This document shows, piece after piece, positions 22,759-34,550 of a stretch of DNA of 64,000 nt (position 1 is the first letter of the stretch; each line of letters starts with the position of its first letter). Source of the stretch: Portulaca oleracea (lineage: Eukaryota > Streptophyta > Magnoliopsida > Caryophyllales > Portulacaceae); contig CM055875.1 of NCBI GenBank assembly GCA_029582165.1, positions 3,529,001 through 3,593,000 on the forward strand, in the 5' to 3' direction. Made by a program: the position numbers and the translations under genes. The notes below the pieces were generated by a model. That model made no database searches, was not told the origin of the DNA, and saw only the letters and a program-made list of their open reading frames with translations.

Positions 22759-23580
22759 CTTAGGAGTTTTTTGTTCCTTGACATGCAATTTTCAAGTTCC
22801 AAGCAAGTTCCAGCATGATCAAACAAGGAGACTTTATGTTACAAGCACCAGAACAAGCAACCTTGCAATGGTTGTTTGTTATTAGTTTTTCCAGAATTTC
22901 AATTCTGAGGCTAAGTATTTTGTTCAGCTACAATGAGGTTTATTTAAGTCTTTCCCTACCTTCCTTAAAGCTGTTGAGATTACATCTAGCTTAGAAAGGC
23001 CCGAGAAAGTTACCATAGTAACTTCAGTTTTACCCTCCCAGCTAAGAAAGGTTTTGATTGGCTGGAATTACCAACCTTTGGGATTTTGGTCCAATCAAAA
23101 GCCAGCAGTAATTTCCTTTTACTTTTCAAATGTATCCGGATTGTATTAGTTAGTATAAGTTGTAATATGATGTATTTGATTTAGTTCAGCAGTTAGATTA
23201 GAAGGGAGATTAGCAGATTACTTTAATTAAGTGCACTAATCAAACTGTTTAGGATTAACTATATATAGGTATGTATTCAGCAGCTCGCAAACGAATCAGT
23301 GATATTTTCAATAGCATTCTGAGTGCCTTAGATGAGCCTCTCGTTTGTGAGTGTCAGCAAACTCTCAATTGGGTTGAATCTACTTCAGTATCTAAGAGTG
23401 GGCATTCCTAGTGGTGTGTGTAGAGCTTACTTGCTTAAGTGGTGGTGTGTCTGTATCTGCTGAGGTAACTAACTCCTTGCCCTTGTGTTTATTATGTGGT
23501 GTGCCTGTATCATTGTGTGTGAGTTCATGTGTGGTGTATTGTGAGGTCAGACTCTGATCTTTGCGACCTTGCATACATCA
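22759..23580 (+). mobile_element. E1 5' LTR, second part
   Basis: This continues the LTR begun at 4145 after removal of E0 and one GGGTC. It matches 34992-35910 closely. It includes TATATATAG at 23260-23268, which fits a promoter TATA box, and ends ACATCA. Joined length is about 1268 bp, against 1360 bp for the 3' LTR. Confidence 0.9.
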
Positions 23581-23583
23581 TCA

Positions 23584-23595
23584 TGGTATCAGAGT
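23584..23595 (+). other. E1 primer-binding site (initiator tRNA-Met)
   Basis: TGGTATCAGAGT begins 3 nt after the LTR. It matches the usual TGGTATCAGAGC complement of the initiator tRNA-Met 3' end except for the last base. Confidence 0.85.
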
Positions 23596-23635
23596 TGTGT
23601 TCTATCTTGGGGTGTGTTGTTTGTGATAATTAGAG

Positions 23636-24398
23636 ATGGTTGGAACTAGTAAAACACCTTAGGAAGTCTTAGAACAAACCTTGAAAGAAAAAGAAAAAAT
23701 GGAGCAAAAAATGAACTTCTTAAGTGAACAGCTGTAGGAGACTGATGAAGAGTTGGAAGAAGGAGAAGGTGAAAATCCTTTTGGTAGGACAGGAAGAGGA
23801 GGTTGAGGTCCTAGGCCTACACACAGAAGGAGGAGATATGTTAGGAGAGCACCTAGGATTTGTGAGCCAGAGGAAAATGGTGAGAGTGAGAGGGAGAAAA
23901 GGAGGGAAGACAAGAGGATAGAGAATCTAGATTTCAAGATTGATATACCTGAATATGCAGGGAAGTTAGATCCCGATGTTTTCTTAGATTGGTTACAGAC
24001 TGTGGAGAGGGTTTTTGATTTGAAAGAAGTTTTAGCGGAGAACAAGGTGAAGTTAGTTGCCTTAAAATTGAAAAAGTTTTCTTCTACTTGGTGGACTAAC
24101 ATGCACAGGAGATGGATAGAGATTGGTAAAGATAGGGTGAGCACTTGGGTTGAAATGAGACAGAAGCTGAATGAGAAGTTCCTTCCACACAACTATATGA
24201 AGGAAAATTATTTTAAGTTACAACATATGGGTCAGGGGAGCAAATCTGTGGAGGAATATAGCAAGGAGTTTGAGCACTTGCTTTGGAAGTGAAATATGCA
24301 GGAGAATGAGGTGCAAACTTATGTTAGGTACCTTGCAGGTTTGAATGATAGTATCAAGAATGTTGTGGAGTTGCAGGTCTATGATTCACTTGATGATA
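23636..24398 (+). pseudogene. gag: E1 gag, C-terminus deleted
   Basis: This starts at ATG 23636 (MVGTSKTP), colinear with E2 gag. It contains ENPFGRTGRGG and an Arg-rich patch, then the capsid core DPDVFLDWLQTVER, KVKLVALKLKKFSSTWW and EEYSKEFEHLLW. TAG codons stand where E2 has Gln (after SKTP and after FLSEQL), and another stop precedes NMQENEV. At about 24392 the sequence jumps from the capsid end (VYDSLDD) to the protease end (LLLGTPWMYD). About 0.8 kb that E2 retains is absent, including the zinc knuckle and protease active site. This copy could not make a nucleocapsid. Confidence 0.88.
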
Positions 24399-25592
24399 TA
24401 CCTGTTATTAGGGACACCATGGATGTATGACAGGTCTGTTAGCCATAATGGGAGAGCAAACACATATTCCCTTCGCCTAAGCAGTAAGAAAATCACCCTT
24501 ACCCCTCTTAGACCATCCTTGCTCACAAAAAGACCCAAAAACCTTATTGTTGAGCCAACTCTTGATGTCCTTTTGCCAGCTGAACATCATGAGTTCAGTG
24601 AGCAAAGTGGTATCATCTTACTTGACATTGAGGACGACCTATCCCCACAAAATGATCACCCCCTATTTCACCCTATCCTAAACCAGTACCTACATGTCTT
24701 TCTAGAAGAGGTGCCCCCAAGCCTGCCCCCTAAGAGAGACATACAACACAAGATAGATCTTATCCCAGGATCTGTCTTGCCAAACAAACCTGCCTACAGA
24801 ATGACCCAAGCTAAGACAAATGAGATACAAAGGCAAGTTCATGAGCTACTGAAGAACGGTATAATAAGGGAGAGTTTGAGCCCCTGTGCAGTGCCAGCCT
24901 TATTGGTGCCTAAGAAGGATGGCAGTCAAAGAATGTGTATTGACTGTAGAGCAATTAACAAAATCACTATTAAGTACAGGTACCCAATCCCAAGGCTTGA
25001 AGATATGCTAGATGAACTGTATGGCTCAATGGTGTTTTCCAAGATTGATCTGAGAAGTGGTTACTACCAGATCAGAATTTGTGAAGGGGACGAATGGAAG
25101 ACAACTCATAAGACTAAAGGAGGGTTGTTTGAGTGGTTAGTCATGCCTTTTGGCCTGACAAATGCACCATCCACATTCATGAGGCTGATGAACCAGGTTC
25201 TAAAGCCATTGATTGGTAAGTGTGTTGTTGCCTATTTGGATGACAAACTTATTTACAGTCAATCTGAGATGGAGCATATTGACCACCTAAAGAGTGTGAT
25301 GGAGATATTGAGCAGAGAGCAGTTGTATGGGAATCTAAAGAAGTGCCAGTTCTTAGCAAGTCAAGTCTCTTTTCTTGGCTATATTGTAGTAGCAGCAAGA
25401 ATTCAGGTTGATGAGGAAAAGGTCAAGGCAATAAGGGAATGGCATATTCCTAGTTCAATTCAGCAGATTAGAAGTTTTCATTGTTTAGCTTCATTCAACA
25501 GGAGGTTTGAGAGAAATTTTAGCACCATCCTAGCACCTATGACAGAGCTAGTGAAGGGCAAAAGTTTCTCTTGGACACACACAACACAAAAG
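24399..25592 (+). pseudogene. rt: E1 protease tail and reverse transcriptase
   Basis: An uninterrupted frame of about 400 codons. It opens with the last strand of protease (YLLLGTPWMYDRSVSH), then PLFHPILNQYLHVF, the RT entry region PPKRDIQHKIDLIPGS and [18 protein letters not shown]. Core motifs follow: [46 protein letters not shown] and the catalytic VAYLDDKLIY (YLDD at 25233-25244), then FLGYIV and RSFHCLASFNRRF. Both catalytic Asp are present. It is cut at SFSWTHTTQK by insertion of E2 (TGA is the first codon of the E2 LTR) and resumes at 32842. Confidence 0.93.
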
Positions 25593-26951
25593 TGATTGAG
25601 ACCATCATGAACAACAACCAGCAGCAACAGCTTCATCAGCAAAGGAGACATCTATAGGAGCTTCACCAGCACTTTTAGTAACAACACAAGAAGGAGACCA
25701 TGCTGATTTACCAAACTCAGCAGCTCAGGAAGAATTTCTAGGAGAACAGTAGGCTTCCAAATCCCAGCACAGACAACATGCTATTCAGCATGTCCCTCAA
25801 CAGTTCAGATATCCAGCAAGATGTTTACAGCCTCACCAGCAGTCACCAACCCACCAACAACATCCATCCAGGCTTGTTACACACTTGTAAAGCAAGTCTT
25901 GGCACCTACAGCCACTCAGCCCATCAGCGTTGGTCATTCAGACCAACTCGAGTTCCCAGCAACAACGGTCCAAGCAGTAGTCTTTCTCAATGTCATATCT
26001 ATTAATTGAGGAAGATTCAGCAAAGGTTCCCTAAGGAGTTTTTTGTTCCTTGTCATGCCATTTTCAAGTCCAAGCCAAGTCCCAACATGTTCGAGCATGG
26101 CATCAGCAAGTTTCACAAGCCAGAACAAGCAATCCCAGCAGGATTGTTTGTTATCAGTTTTTCCAGAACCCTAGTGTTGTGGCTAAGTCCTGTGCCATTT
26201 TGTCCATAGGGGTCGTTTTGGTCTTTCCAGCATAATATTGACCTGTTGAGATTACTTCCAGGTTAACATTGGCACGGGAATTACCTCAGTAAATCAATAT
26301 TTACCCCCTAGAGAGGAAAGCCTCTCATTGGTCCATTTTGCCACTCTTTTGGCATTTGGTCCAATCAGAGCTTAGCTAAGTATTTTGCTTTTATTTTCTT
26401 ATCTAATGTACTCGAGATAGTTAGTATGTAATCACTTGTATTAGTTTAAAGCTTTGTAGCTCAGATTAGATCAGGGAGATTAGACAGAAGCTTATGCTTA
26501 AGCAACTGTTAATCAAACTATTAGTTTTTCTTTATATTCTGAAATTTTCCATCAATGGAAGGCATCTCATTGTTCATTCAATAGTATTCTCGAGTGTCTT
26601 AGTACCTCTGAAAGTTCGTGAGTGTCCTATAACTCTCAGTCTTGGTTAAAACAGCTCCTGTCACTGGATTTTGGCAAACATCCAGCAAGTGTCAGCTTTG
26701 CTTGATAATCCATGCTTTGATGTGTCTGTAGAGGCATGAATGTGAGAGTCCTTTGCCCTTGAATGCAGCTGAAGGTGTGTGTGTAACAGTTGTAAGCAAG
26801 CCTATCTTTTATGTTATGTCTTGGGTTGTCTTCTATTCCAGCTAATTGCTTTCAAACAGTTCTTGTGTTTTAACCATTCAACTGTGTTTGTCTTAGGTTG
26901 TATGGTGTATTCTAGTTCAATACTCTGATCATTGTGAGCTAGCATACATCA
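25593..26951 (+). mobile_element. E2 5' LTR
   Basis: This 1359 bp LTR is closely similar to 31489-32836. It encodes the tail motif IQACYTLVKQVL and ends FLNVISIN then TGA (26007-26009), though shifted in frame relative to the LTR start. A weak TATA region (TTTATATTC) lies near 26530. Confidence 0.93.
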
Positions 26952-26954
26952 TCT

Positions 26955-26966
26955 TGGTATCAGAGC
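26955..26966 (+). other. E2 primer-binding site (initiator tRNA-Met)
   Basis: TGGTATCAGAGC, the standard initiator tRNA-Met complement, lies 3 nt after the LTR end. Confidence 0.92.
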
Positions 26967-27007
26967 ATTGTGTTCTACATTGGAGTGTGTTGCTTGTTTT
27001 AGTTGAG

Positions 27008-28180
27008 ATGGCCGGAACTAGTAAAACACCCCAGGAAGTCTTAGAACAGACTTTAAAAGAAAAGGAAGAAGTAGAACAGAAAATTAAGTTTTTAAGTGAG
27101 CAGTTGCAGTATTACATGAGATTGCATAGAAATGAGTTGAATAGGGAGCCTGATGAAGAAATGGAGGAGGGAGTAGGTGAGAATCCTTTTAGTGGGATAG
27201 GAAGAGGAGGTCGAGGTCCTAGGCTTACACACAGAAGGAGAAGAAGGGTTAGAAGATCACCTAGAATTAGTGAACCTGAGGAAAACAGTGAGAGTGAAAG
27301 AGAAGTAAGGAGGGAAGATAGGAGGATAGAGAAGTTAGATTTCATGATTGATATACCTGAGTATGTAGGGGAGTTAGATCCTGATGTTTTCCTAGATTGG
27401 TTGCAGACAGTAGAAAGATTCTTTGATTTAAAGGAGGTTTCAGAAGAGCACAAGGTGAAGTTAGTAGCCTTAAAATTAAAGAAATATGCTTCTACTTGGT
27501 GGACTAATCTACAGAGGAGGAGAATGGAGATTGGGGAAGCCATGGTCAGCACCTGGATTGAGATGACACAGAAGTTGAAGGAGAAATTCCTTCAAGATAA
27601 CTACAGGTTGGAGAACTACTTCAAGTTGCAGCATTTTGTGTAGGGAAACAAGTCAGTAGAAGAATATACAAAGGAGTTTAAGCACTTACTTTGGAAGTGT
27701 AATATGCAAGAGAATGAGGTACAAAATTATATTAGGTACCTTGTAGGCTTGAATGAAGGGATCAAGAATGTTGTGGAGTTACAGGTCTATGATTCACTTG
27801 ATGAGTTAAGCTCTTTAGCTCACAAAGTGGAGCAGCAGAAGAAGGCCAGGGTGAAGGAGTACAGCAATAGATACTCAGCCAAACCTTATGCACCAGCCAA
27901 GCCAAACCCTTACAAGCCTTACAATCCCTCACAAAGAACCTATCCACCCCCACCCCCACCCCCACCTCAAGCCAGAAATCAAGCCCCAAGACCCCCACAA
28001 AATCAGCAACAAAACCCCCCACAAAGAACCGCAGCCCCTATCAACAGAACCTATTCAGAAAGAAGATGTTTCAGGTGTCAAGGACTAGGGCACATTGCCT
28101 TGGAATGTCCAAACAAGAGAATGGTTACTCTTGTTGAGTACGAGGCAACTTTATTTATTGATCCTAAACATGTGCAGGGA
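27008..28180 (+). pseudogene. gag: E2 gag
   Basis: Start ATG 27008 (MAGTSKTPQE). Order: charged coiled N-terminus (EQKIKFLSEQLQYYMRL), glycine-Arg patch (FSGIGRGGRGP, RRRRRVRRSP), capsid core (DPDVFLDWLQTVERFFDL, KYASTWWTNLQRRRME), one TAG at 27641-27643 where E1 has Gln, then EEYTKEFKHLLWKCNM, a Pro-rich linker with nine Pro in a row, and the zinc knuckle CFRCQGLGHIALEC (28067-28108, CX2CX4HX4C intact). It is the most complete gag of the family in this window. Confidence 0.93.
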
Positions 28181-28870
28181 GAAGAACAGGATTATGAAGA
28201 GCCTGAACATGATCCTATCTATGATGATGATGTTATAGAAGAAGGTCCAGATGAGGGAGAAATGCTTGCGATAAGGAGAGTTCTCAGCAGCTCAGCAGTA
28301 GAGGAAGCAGAAGAGCAGAGGGAGAATATCTTTCACACAAGGTGTTCCATAGGAGGGAAGGTGTGCTCCGTGATTGTAGACAGTGGGAGCTGTACCAATG
28401 CAGCCTCCAACACCATGGTGTAGAAGTTAAGCCTGGCAACCAAGCCCCACCCAGCTCCATACAACATACAGTTGCTCAACTCAGGGAAAGGTATCCAAAT
28501 TTCTACTAGATGCCTTGTTGCCTTTTCAATTGGTCAATCATACAAAGATGAGGTCTGGTGTGATGTTTTACCTATGGATGCATGTCATTTGCTTTTGGGT
28601 CGACCTTGGTTGTATGATATATCAGTGAGCCATTGTGGTAGAGTTAATAGCTATACCTTGACCCTAAACCACAGAAAGATCATTCTTACCTCCATGAAAC
28701 CCTCACATTTAGCCAAAAAATCTAAGAGCCTATGTCTTGAACCTAGCCTTGATGTGTTGCTTTTATCTGATCAACATGAATTTAACAGACAGAAGGACTT
28801 GATCCTATTAGACCTTAAAGAACCCTTAGCTCCACAAAATGACCACCCTTTATTTTTACCTTTACTCTAG
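28181..28870 (+). pseudogene. pro: E2 protease
   Basis: Same frame as gag. An acidic linker (PIYDDDVIEEGPDEGE) leads to the retropepsin active site VIVDSGSCTNAAS (Asp-Ser-Gly at 28379-28387). A TAG at 28421 sits where E3 reads Gln (MVQKL). Then come DEVWCDVLPMDACHLLLG and RPWLYDISVSH, the second conserved strand. Two adjacent TAG codons (28868-28873) close the segment at the point where E1 and E3 have Asn-Gln. Confidence 0.88.
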
Positions 28871-28873
28871 TAG

Positions 28874-29761
28874 TTTCAGCATGTATTTCCTGAGGAAATG
28901 CCACCTGGTTTGCCACCTAAAAGAGATATACATCACAAAATTGACTTAGTGCCTGGATCAGTGTTGCCTAATAAGCCAGCTTATAGGATGACACCAGCAG
29001 ATACCAATGAAATACAGTGGCAGGCGGATGAGTTATTGGAGAAGGGAATTATTAGGGAAAGTTTGAGTCCATGTGCAGTGCCAGCCTTGTTAGTCCCTAA
29101 GAAAGACGGAATTCAGAGAATGTGTATTGATAGTAGGGCCATTAAAAAGATCACAATCAAGTATAGGTACCCTATACCTAGGCTTGAAGACACGTTGGAT
29201 GAGTTACATGGGTCAGCAGTCTTTCCTAAGATTGATTTGAGGAGTGGATACTACTAGATAAGGATCTGTGAGGGAGATGAATGGAAAACAACATTCAAGA
29301 CCAAGGGAGGTTTGTTTGAATGGTTGGTCATGCCTTTTGGTCTGACTAATGCCCCATCTACATTCATGAGACTCATGAACCAGGTCCTTAAGCCACTCAT
29401 AGGCAAGAGTGTTGTGGTATACTTTGATGATATTCTTGCCTATGGTAGGTCTGAACAAGAGCATGTCAAGCATTTGCAGGAGGTTTTAACTATTCTGAGC
29501 AGGGAAGAGTTATTTGGCAACCTCAAGAAGTGTCACTTCTTTACAGCCCAAGTGAACTTCTTGGGATACATTGTCAGAACAACAGGTATCCAGGTTGATG
29601 AGGAGAAGATCAAGGCAATTAGGGAGTGGCTTGTGCCCACTTCTATTCAGCAAGTTAGGAGTTTCCATGGCCTGGCTTCATTTTACAGAATATTTGTCAA
29701 GAATTTCAGCACTATTTTGGCCCCAATGACTGAAGTAGCGAAGGGAAAGTCCTTTATTTGA
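28874..29761 (+). pseudogene. rt: E2 reverse transcriptase
   Basis: Same frame. [55 protein letters not shown] (usual Cys or Ser, then Asn-Lys), KIDLRSGYY followed by a TAG at 29255 in place of Gln, [18 protein letters not shown], and catalytic [11 protein letters not shown] (YFDD at 29420-29431) are legible. The segment ends SFI then TGA at 29759 where E1 and E3 have Trp. Catalytic residues are intact, so the lesions are nonsense changes only. Confidence 0.93.
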
Positions 29762-30331
29762 AAAACAGCAGCCAAGAAAGCCTTTGAAGAAGTCAAGGAG
29801 AGGCTTACTTCAGCATCAGTTCTAGCATTGCCCAGCTTCAGCAAAGTGTTTGAGGTGGAATGTGATGCACCAGGAGTTGGCATAGGACCAGTACTGACCC
29901 AGGAGGGCAAGCTAGTTGCCTATTTCAGTGAGAAGTTGAATGATGCAAAGAGGAAGTACAACACCTATGACAAAGAGTTCTATGCCATCATTAGAGCTCT
30001 TCAACACTGGAGGCACTACCTTATTGGGGCAGAATTCATCCTACACAGTGATCATGAGGCCTTGAAGTTCATTCAAGGGCAGCACAAGCTCAACACCAGG
30101 CATGCTGCTTGGGTCGAGTACATGCAGCAATTCCAGTTCATGATTCATCACAAATCAGGAGAGCTAAACAAAGGAGCAGATGCATTGAGTGGGAGGTATA
30201 TGTTGCTTCATATACTTGATTCTAGAATTGTTGGTTTTGAGCATTTAAAAGCCCTGTATCAGGAGGATGGAGACTTTAAGCAGGTGCACCAGAAGTGCCA
30301 GCAGCAGCCGCACGGTCTGTATCATATAGAC
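29762..30331 (+). pseudogene. rh: E2 RNase H
   Basis: Same frame. VFEVECDAPGVGIGPVL (first catalytic Asp), YFSEKLNDAKRKYNTYDKE (Glu), [13 protein letters not shown] (Asp) and NKGADALSGRYMLL (last Asp) are all in place. The typical connection to integrase (YHID, then TAG where E3 reads Gln) ends the segment. It is a gypsy-type RNase H that removes template RNA during reverse transcription. Confidence 0.92.
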
Positions 30332-30334
30332 TAG

Positions 30335-31488
30335 GGTTATTTGTTCAAACGGAGAAGATAATGTGTCCCTAAAAGGAGTTTCAGGGAGCTTTTGATCTCA
30401 TAGGTCCATGGAGGAAGCCTAGCAGGCCATTTTTCAGTAGAAAAAACATTGTTGATGTTGAAAGAGCACTACAGTTGGCCAAAGATAACGAAAGATGTGG
30501 AGCATCTATTGAAGAGGTGAAATATTTGTCAATTGGCAAAGTCACACAGCCTACCCCAAGGCTTGTACACACCATTACCAGTTCCCAACAGCCCTTGGGA
30601 AGATGTCAGCCTTGATTTTATTGTGGGTTTGCCAAGAACTCAAAGAGGGAAGGATTCAATCATGGTGGTGGTTGATAGATTTTCAAAGATGGCACATTTC
30701 AAACCATGCCACACCACTTTTGATGCCACAAGAGTTGCTGAAATATTCTTCCAGGAGATTGTCAGGTTGTATGGAGTGCCAAAAACTATGGTTTTTGACA
30801 GAGACACTAAGTTTTTGAGCCACTTCTGGGCTACTTTATGGAAGAAATTGGACACCCAGCTCAAGTACAACACCACTTGCCACCCACAGACTGATGGACA
30901 GACAGAGGTTACTAATAGAACACTTGGAGTCCTATTGAGAGCACTGATCCACAAAAATAAAGCATGATGGGATACTCTCTTACCCCATGCTGAGTTTGCT
31001 TACAACAAAGAACCATCCAAGGCCACATGCTACTCTCCGATCCAAGTAGTCTATGGTAAAAATCCAATTTCCCCTTTGGATTTAGTTCCACTAACTACTT
31101 TTGTCAAATATAGTTTTGAAGCAGGTAAAAGAGCAAATCAAATCAGGGAGCTTCATCAGCAAGTGAAGGAGAAAATTGCCAAATATATTGAGCAGGTGTC
31201 TACCTCAGCCAACAAACATAGGAAGAAGGTCACTTTCCAGCCAAGAAATCTAGTTTGGATCCACCTAATGAAAGACAGGTTCCCCAACAAGAGAAAATGC
31301 AAGCTACTACCAAGAGCAGATAGCCCCTTTGAAGTGCTTGAGAAAATTGGAGATAATGCCTATAGGTTGGACCTAACTGAAGAGTATGGATGCTCAGCCA
31401 CATTCAATGTAGCAGATCTTTGACCATACTATCCAGCATATGAAGACCTTCCAAGTTTGAGGATAAACCTTCCTCAACCTAGGGAGGA
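30335..31488 (+). pseudogene. int: E2 integrase
   Basis: Same frame. In the HHCC finger the His pair is visible (VHGGSLAGHF) but the first Cys is lost to a TGA (sister copies read RRCATCQ). In the DDE core, [12 protein letters not shown] and [14 protein letters not shown] carry the Asp pair and [13 protein letters not shown] carries the Glu; all three are present. A TGA at 30965 follows NKA. The C-terminal domain runs PFEVLEKIGDNAYRLDL, SATFNVADL, TGA at 31421, then DLPSLRINLPQPREDDGD across the LTR border. No chromodomain is recognised after VADL. Confidence 0.9.
31480..31488 (+). other. E2 polypurine tract
   Basis: TAGGGAGGA(TGA) abuts the 3' LTR. The same run is found in E3 (CCTAGGGAGGA) and, altered, in E1 (TTGGGGAGGA). 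It lies inside the reading frame of the polyprotein. Confidence 0.75.
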
Positions 31489-32836
31489 TGATGGAGACCG
31501 TCATGAACAACAACCGGCAGCAACAACTTCATCAGCAAAGGAGACATCTATAAGAGCTTCACCAGCACTTTCAGCAACAGCGCAAGAAGGAGGCCATGCT
31601 GATTTACCAAACTCAGCAGCTCAGGAAGCATTTCCAATAGAAACAGCAGGCTTCCAAAACCCAAAGAGCATAACAAAGCTATTGAGCATGTCCTCAAGAT
31701 TCAGATATCCGAAAGGAGGTTTGACCTCACTAGCGATACCAACCCACCAACAACATCCATCTAGGCTTGCTACACACTTGTAAAGCAAGTCCTGGCTCCT
31801 ACAGCCACTCAGCCCATCAGCATTGGTCATTCAGAGCAACTCCAGTTCCCAGCAACAATAGTCCAAGCAACAGTCTTTCTTAATGTCATATCTGTTGATT
31901 GAGGAAGATTTAGCCAAGGTTCCCTAGGAATTTTTTGTTCCTTGTCATGCCATTTTCAAGTCCAAGCCAAGTCCCAACATGTTCGAGCATGGCATCAGCA
32001 AGTTTCACAAGCCAGAACAAGCAATCCCAGCAGGATTGTTTGTTATCAGTTTTTCCAGAACCCTAGTGTTGTGGCTAAGTCCTGTGCCTTTTTGTCCATA
32101 GGGGTCGTTTTGATCTTTCCAGAATAATATTAACTGTTGAGATTACTTCCAGGTTAACATTGGCGCGGGAATCACCTCAGTAAATCAATATTTACCCCTC
32201 TAGAGAAGGAAAGCCTCTCATTGGTCCATTTTGCCACTCTTTTGGCATTTGGTCTAATCAGAGCTTAGCTAAGTATTTTGCTTCTATTTTCTTATCAAAT
32301 GTACTCGAGATAGTTAGTATGTAATCAATTGTATTAGTTTAAAGCATTGTAGCTCAGATTAGATCAGACAGAAGCTTATGCTTAAGCAACTGGTAATCAA
32401 ACTATTAGTTTTTTCTTTATATTTTGAAGTTTTCCATCAATGAAAGGCATCTCAGTGTTCATTCAATAGTATTCTCGAGTGTCTTAGTACCTCTGAAAGT
32501 TTGTGAGTGTCCCATAACTCTTAGTCTTGGTTAAAACAACTCTTGTCACTGGATTTTGGCAAACATCCAGCAAGTGTCAGCTGTGCTTGATCATCCATGC
32601 TTTGGTGTGTCTGTAGAGGCATGAATGTGAGAGTCCTTTTCCCTTGATTGAAGCTGAAGGTGTGTCTGTAACAGTTGTAAGCAAGCCTATCCGTTATGTT
32701 ATGTCTTGGGTTGTCTTCTATTCCAGCTAATTGCTTAAGAATAGTTCTTGTGTTATAAGCATTTAATTGTGTTTATGTGAGGTTGTATAGTGTAATCTAG
32801 TTCAATACTCTAATCATTGTGAGCTAGCATACATTA
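31489..32836 (+). mobile_element. E2 3' LTR
   Basis: 1348 bp. The pol frame stays open across its first 295 nt. It ends at CATACATTA, followed by the AAAAG duplication and the resumed E1 RNase H. Confidence 0.93.
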
Positions 32837-32841
32837 AAAAG

Positions 32842-33412
32842 CCATTTGAAGAGATCAAGAGGTAGCTTACATCAGCACCAGTCCTGGCTTTACCAAGTTT
32901 CTCTAAAGTTTTTGAAGTGTAGTGTGATGCTTTAGGTGTTGGCATAGGAGCATTTCTGACATAGGAAGGCAAACCTGTTGCCTATTTCATTGAAAAATTG
33001 AATGATGCCAAGAGAAAATACAACACCTATGATAAAGAGTTCTATGCCTTCATTAGAGCTCTTCAACACTGGAGGCATTACCTGATTGGAGCAGAGTTTA
33101 TATTGCATAGTGATCATGAAGCCTTGAAGTTCATTCAAGGGCAGCACAAACTTAACACCAGGCATGCTGCTTGGGTAGAGTTCATGCAGCAATTCCATTT
33201 CATGATCCACCACAAGTCAGGGAAGATGAACAAGGGAGCTGATGCTCTATCAAGGAGATATTTTTTGTTGCAGGTCTTAGATGCAAGGGTACATGGCTTT
33301 GAGCAATTGAAAGCCTTATATAAGGAAGATGACGATTTTAATGAGATTTTTCAGAAGTGCCAGGGACACCCAAAGTGTTTGTATCATATAGACTAAGGGT
33401 TTCTTTTCAAGG
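32842..33412 (+). pseudogene. rh: E1 RNase H (after E2)
   Basis: This resumes E1 pol immediately after the E2 target duplication: PFEEIKR, TAG, LTSAPVLALPSFSKVFEV, TAG, CDALGVGIGAF. Then the long open stretch [38 protein letters not shown] and NKGADALSRRYFLLQ follows. It ends YHID then TAA where E3 reads Gln. Stops again fall where sister copies have Arg/Gln, Glu and Gln. Confidence 0.9.
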
Positions 33413-34550
33413 GAGCAAGATTGTGCATACCTAAGAGTAGTTTCAAGGAGCTATTATTATTAAAAGTCCATGCAGAATGATTAAAAGGTCACTTTGGCAT
33501 TGAGAAAACTCTTCTCATGCTTAAAGAGCATTACTGTTGGCCTAGAATGAGAAAAGATGTGTAGCATTGGGTGAAAAGGTGTGCAATCTGTCAAGTAGCA
33601 AAGAGTCATAACCTACCTCAGGGGCTATACACACCATTGCCAGTCCCTACAAGTCCATGGGAAGATGTAAGCTTGGATTTTATTGTTGGTCTGCCAAGAT
33701 CATAGAGGGGAAACGACTCAGCGATGGTGGTGGTAGACAGATTCAACAAGATGGCCCATTTTATTCAATACCACACTACAAATGATGCAGTAAAAGTGGC
33801 AGAACTATACTTTCAAGAGGTAGTACGCCTTCATGGAGTCCATAAGAGCATGGTATCTGATAGGGATGCCAAATTTTTGAGTCATTTCTTAGTGACTCTA
33901 TGGACAAAGCTAGGGACAAGGCTCAAATACAGCACATCATGCCATCGACATACTGATGGGCAGACAGAGGTGACCAACAGGACACTTGGAACTCTATTGA
34001 GATCACTGATAAACACAAATAAAACAGGATGAGACACTCTTTTGCCCCATGCTGAATTTGCATTCAATAGAGCCTCTTCAAAGGCAACTGGCCTTTCCTC
34101 ATTTCTGGTGGTATATAGGAGAAATCCTATCATTCCTTTGGATTTATCTCCACTAACAAATTTTGTGAAGTTCAGTTATGAAGCAGGTACACATGCAGAG
34201 ATGATCAAGAAGCTTCATCAGTAGGTTAGAGAGAAAATCATCAAGTAATTTAAACAAACAGCTACTTCAGCAAACAAGCACAAGAGAAAGATGACTTTCC
34301 AGTCAGGAAATCTTGTGTGGACACACCTAAGGAAGGACACGTTCCCAGCAAAGAGGTGAGGCAAGTTAGTTCCAAGGGCAGATGGCCCATTTGAAGTCTT
34401 AGAAAAAATAGGAGACAATGCCTACATGTTGGATCTTTCAGAGGACTATGGAGGGAGTGCCACCTTCAACATTGCAGATTTAAGGCCCTATTTTCTAGAG
34501 CATGAAGACCTTCCAAGTTTGAGGATAAACTTTCCTCAACTTGGGGAGGA
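33413..34550 (+). pseudogene. int: E1 integrase
   Basis: The HHCC finger is complete in sequence apart from stops (KGHFGIEKTLLMLKEHYCW, RCAICQ). DDE core: [25 protein letters not shown] and [12 protein letters not shown], all three acidic residues present. A TGA (34030) follows NKTG where sisters have Trp. C-terminal part: PLTNFVKFSYEAGT, several stops (TAG, TAA, TGA at 34222-34360), then GPFEVLEKIGDNAYMLDL and SATFNIADLRPYFLEHEDL. The frame continues without a stop into the LTR-encoded tail. Confidence 0.9.
34540..34550 (+). other. E1 polypurine tract
   Basis: CTTGGGGAGGA directly before TGATAGAGACC. It is located within the reading frame (PQLGEDD). Confidence 0.75.

Larger units (their letters stand above)
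25593..32836 (+). mobile_element. E2: chromovirus nested in E1 pol, 7.2 kb
   Basis: LTRs at 25593-26951 and 31489-32836 begin TGATTGAGACC and TGATGGAGACC and end CATACATCA and CATACATTA. A perfect AAAAG duplication (25588-25592 and 32837-32841) flanks the element, and E1's RNase H reading resumes straight after it. It is the same family as E1 and E3. Gag-pol is colinear and lies in one reading frame from 27008 into the 3' LTR, interrupted only by point stops. Confidence 0.95.

Noticed and set aside
23659..24192. 177-codon antisense ORF opposite E1 gag (also 27112-27552 opposite E2 gag)
   Set aside because: Shadow of a low-stop gag frame; no promoter, no known domain, sequence follows the sense codons.
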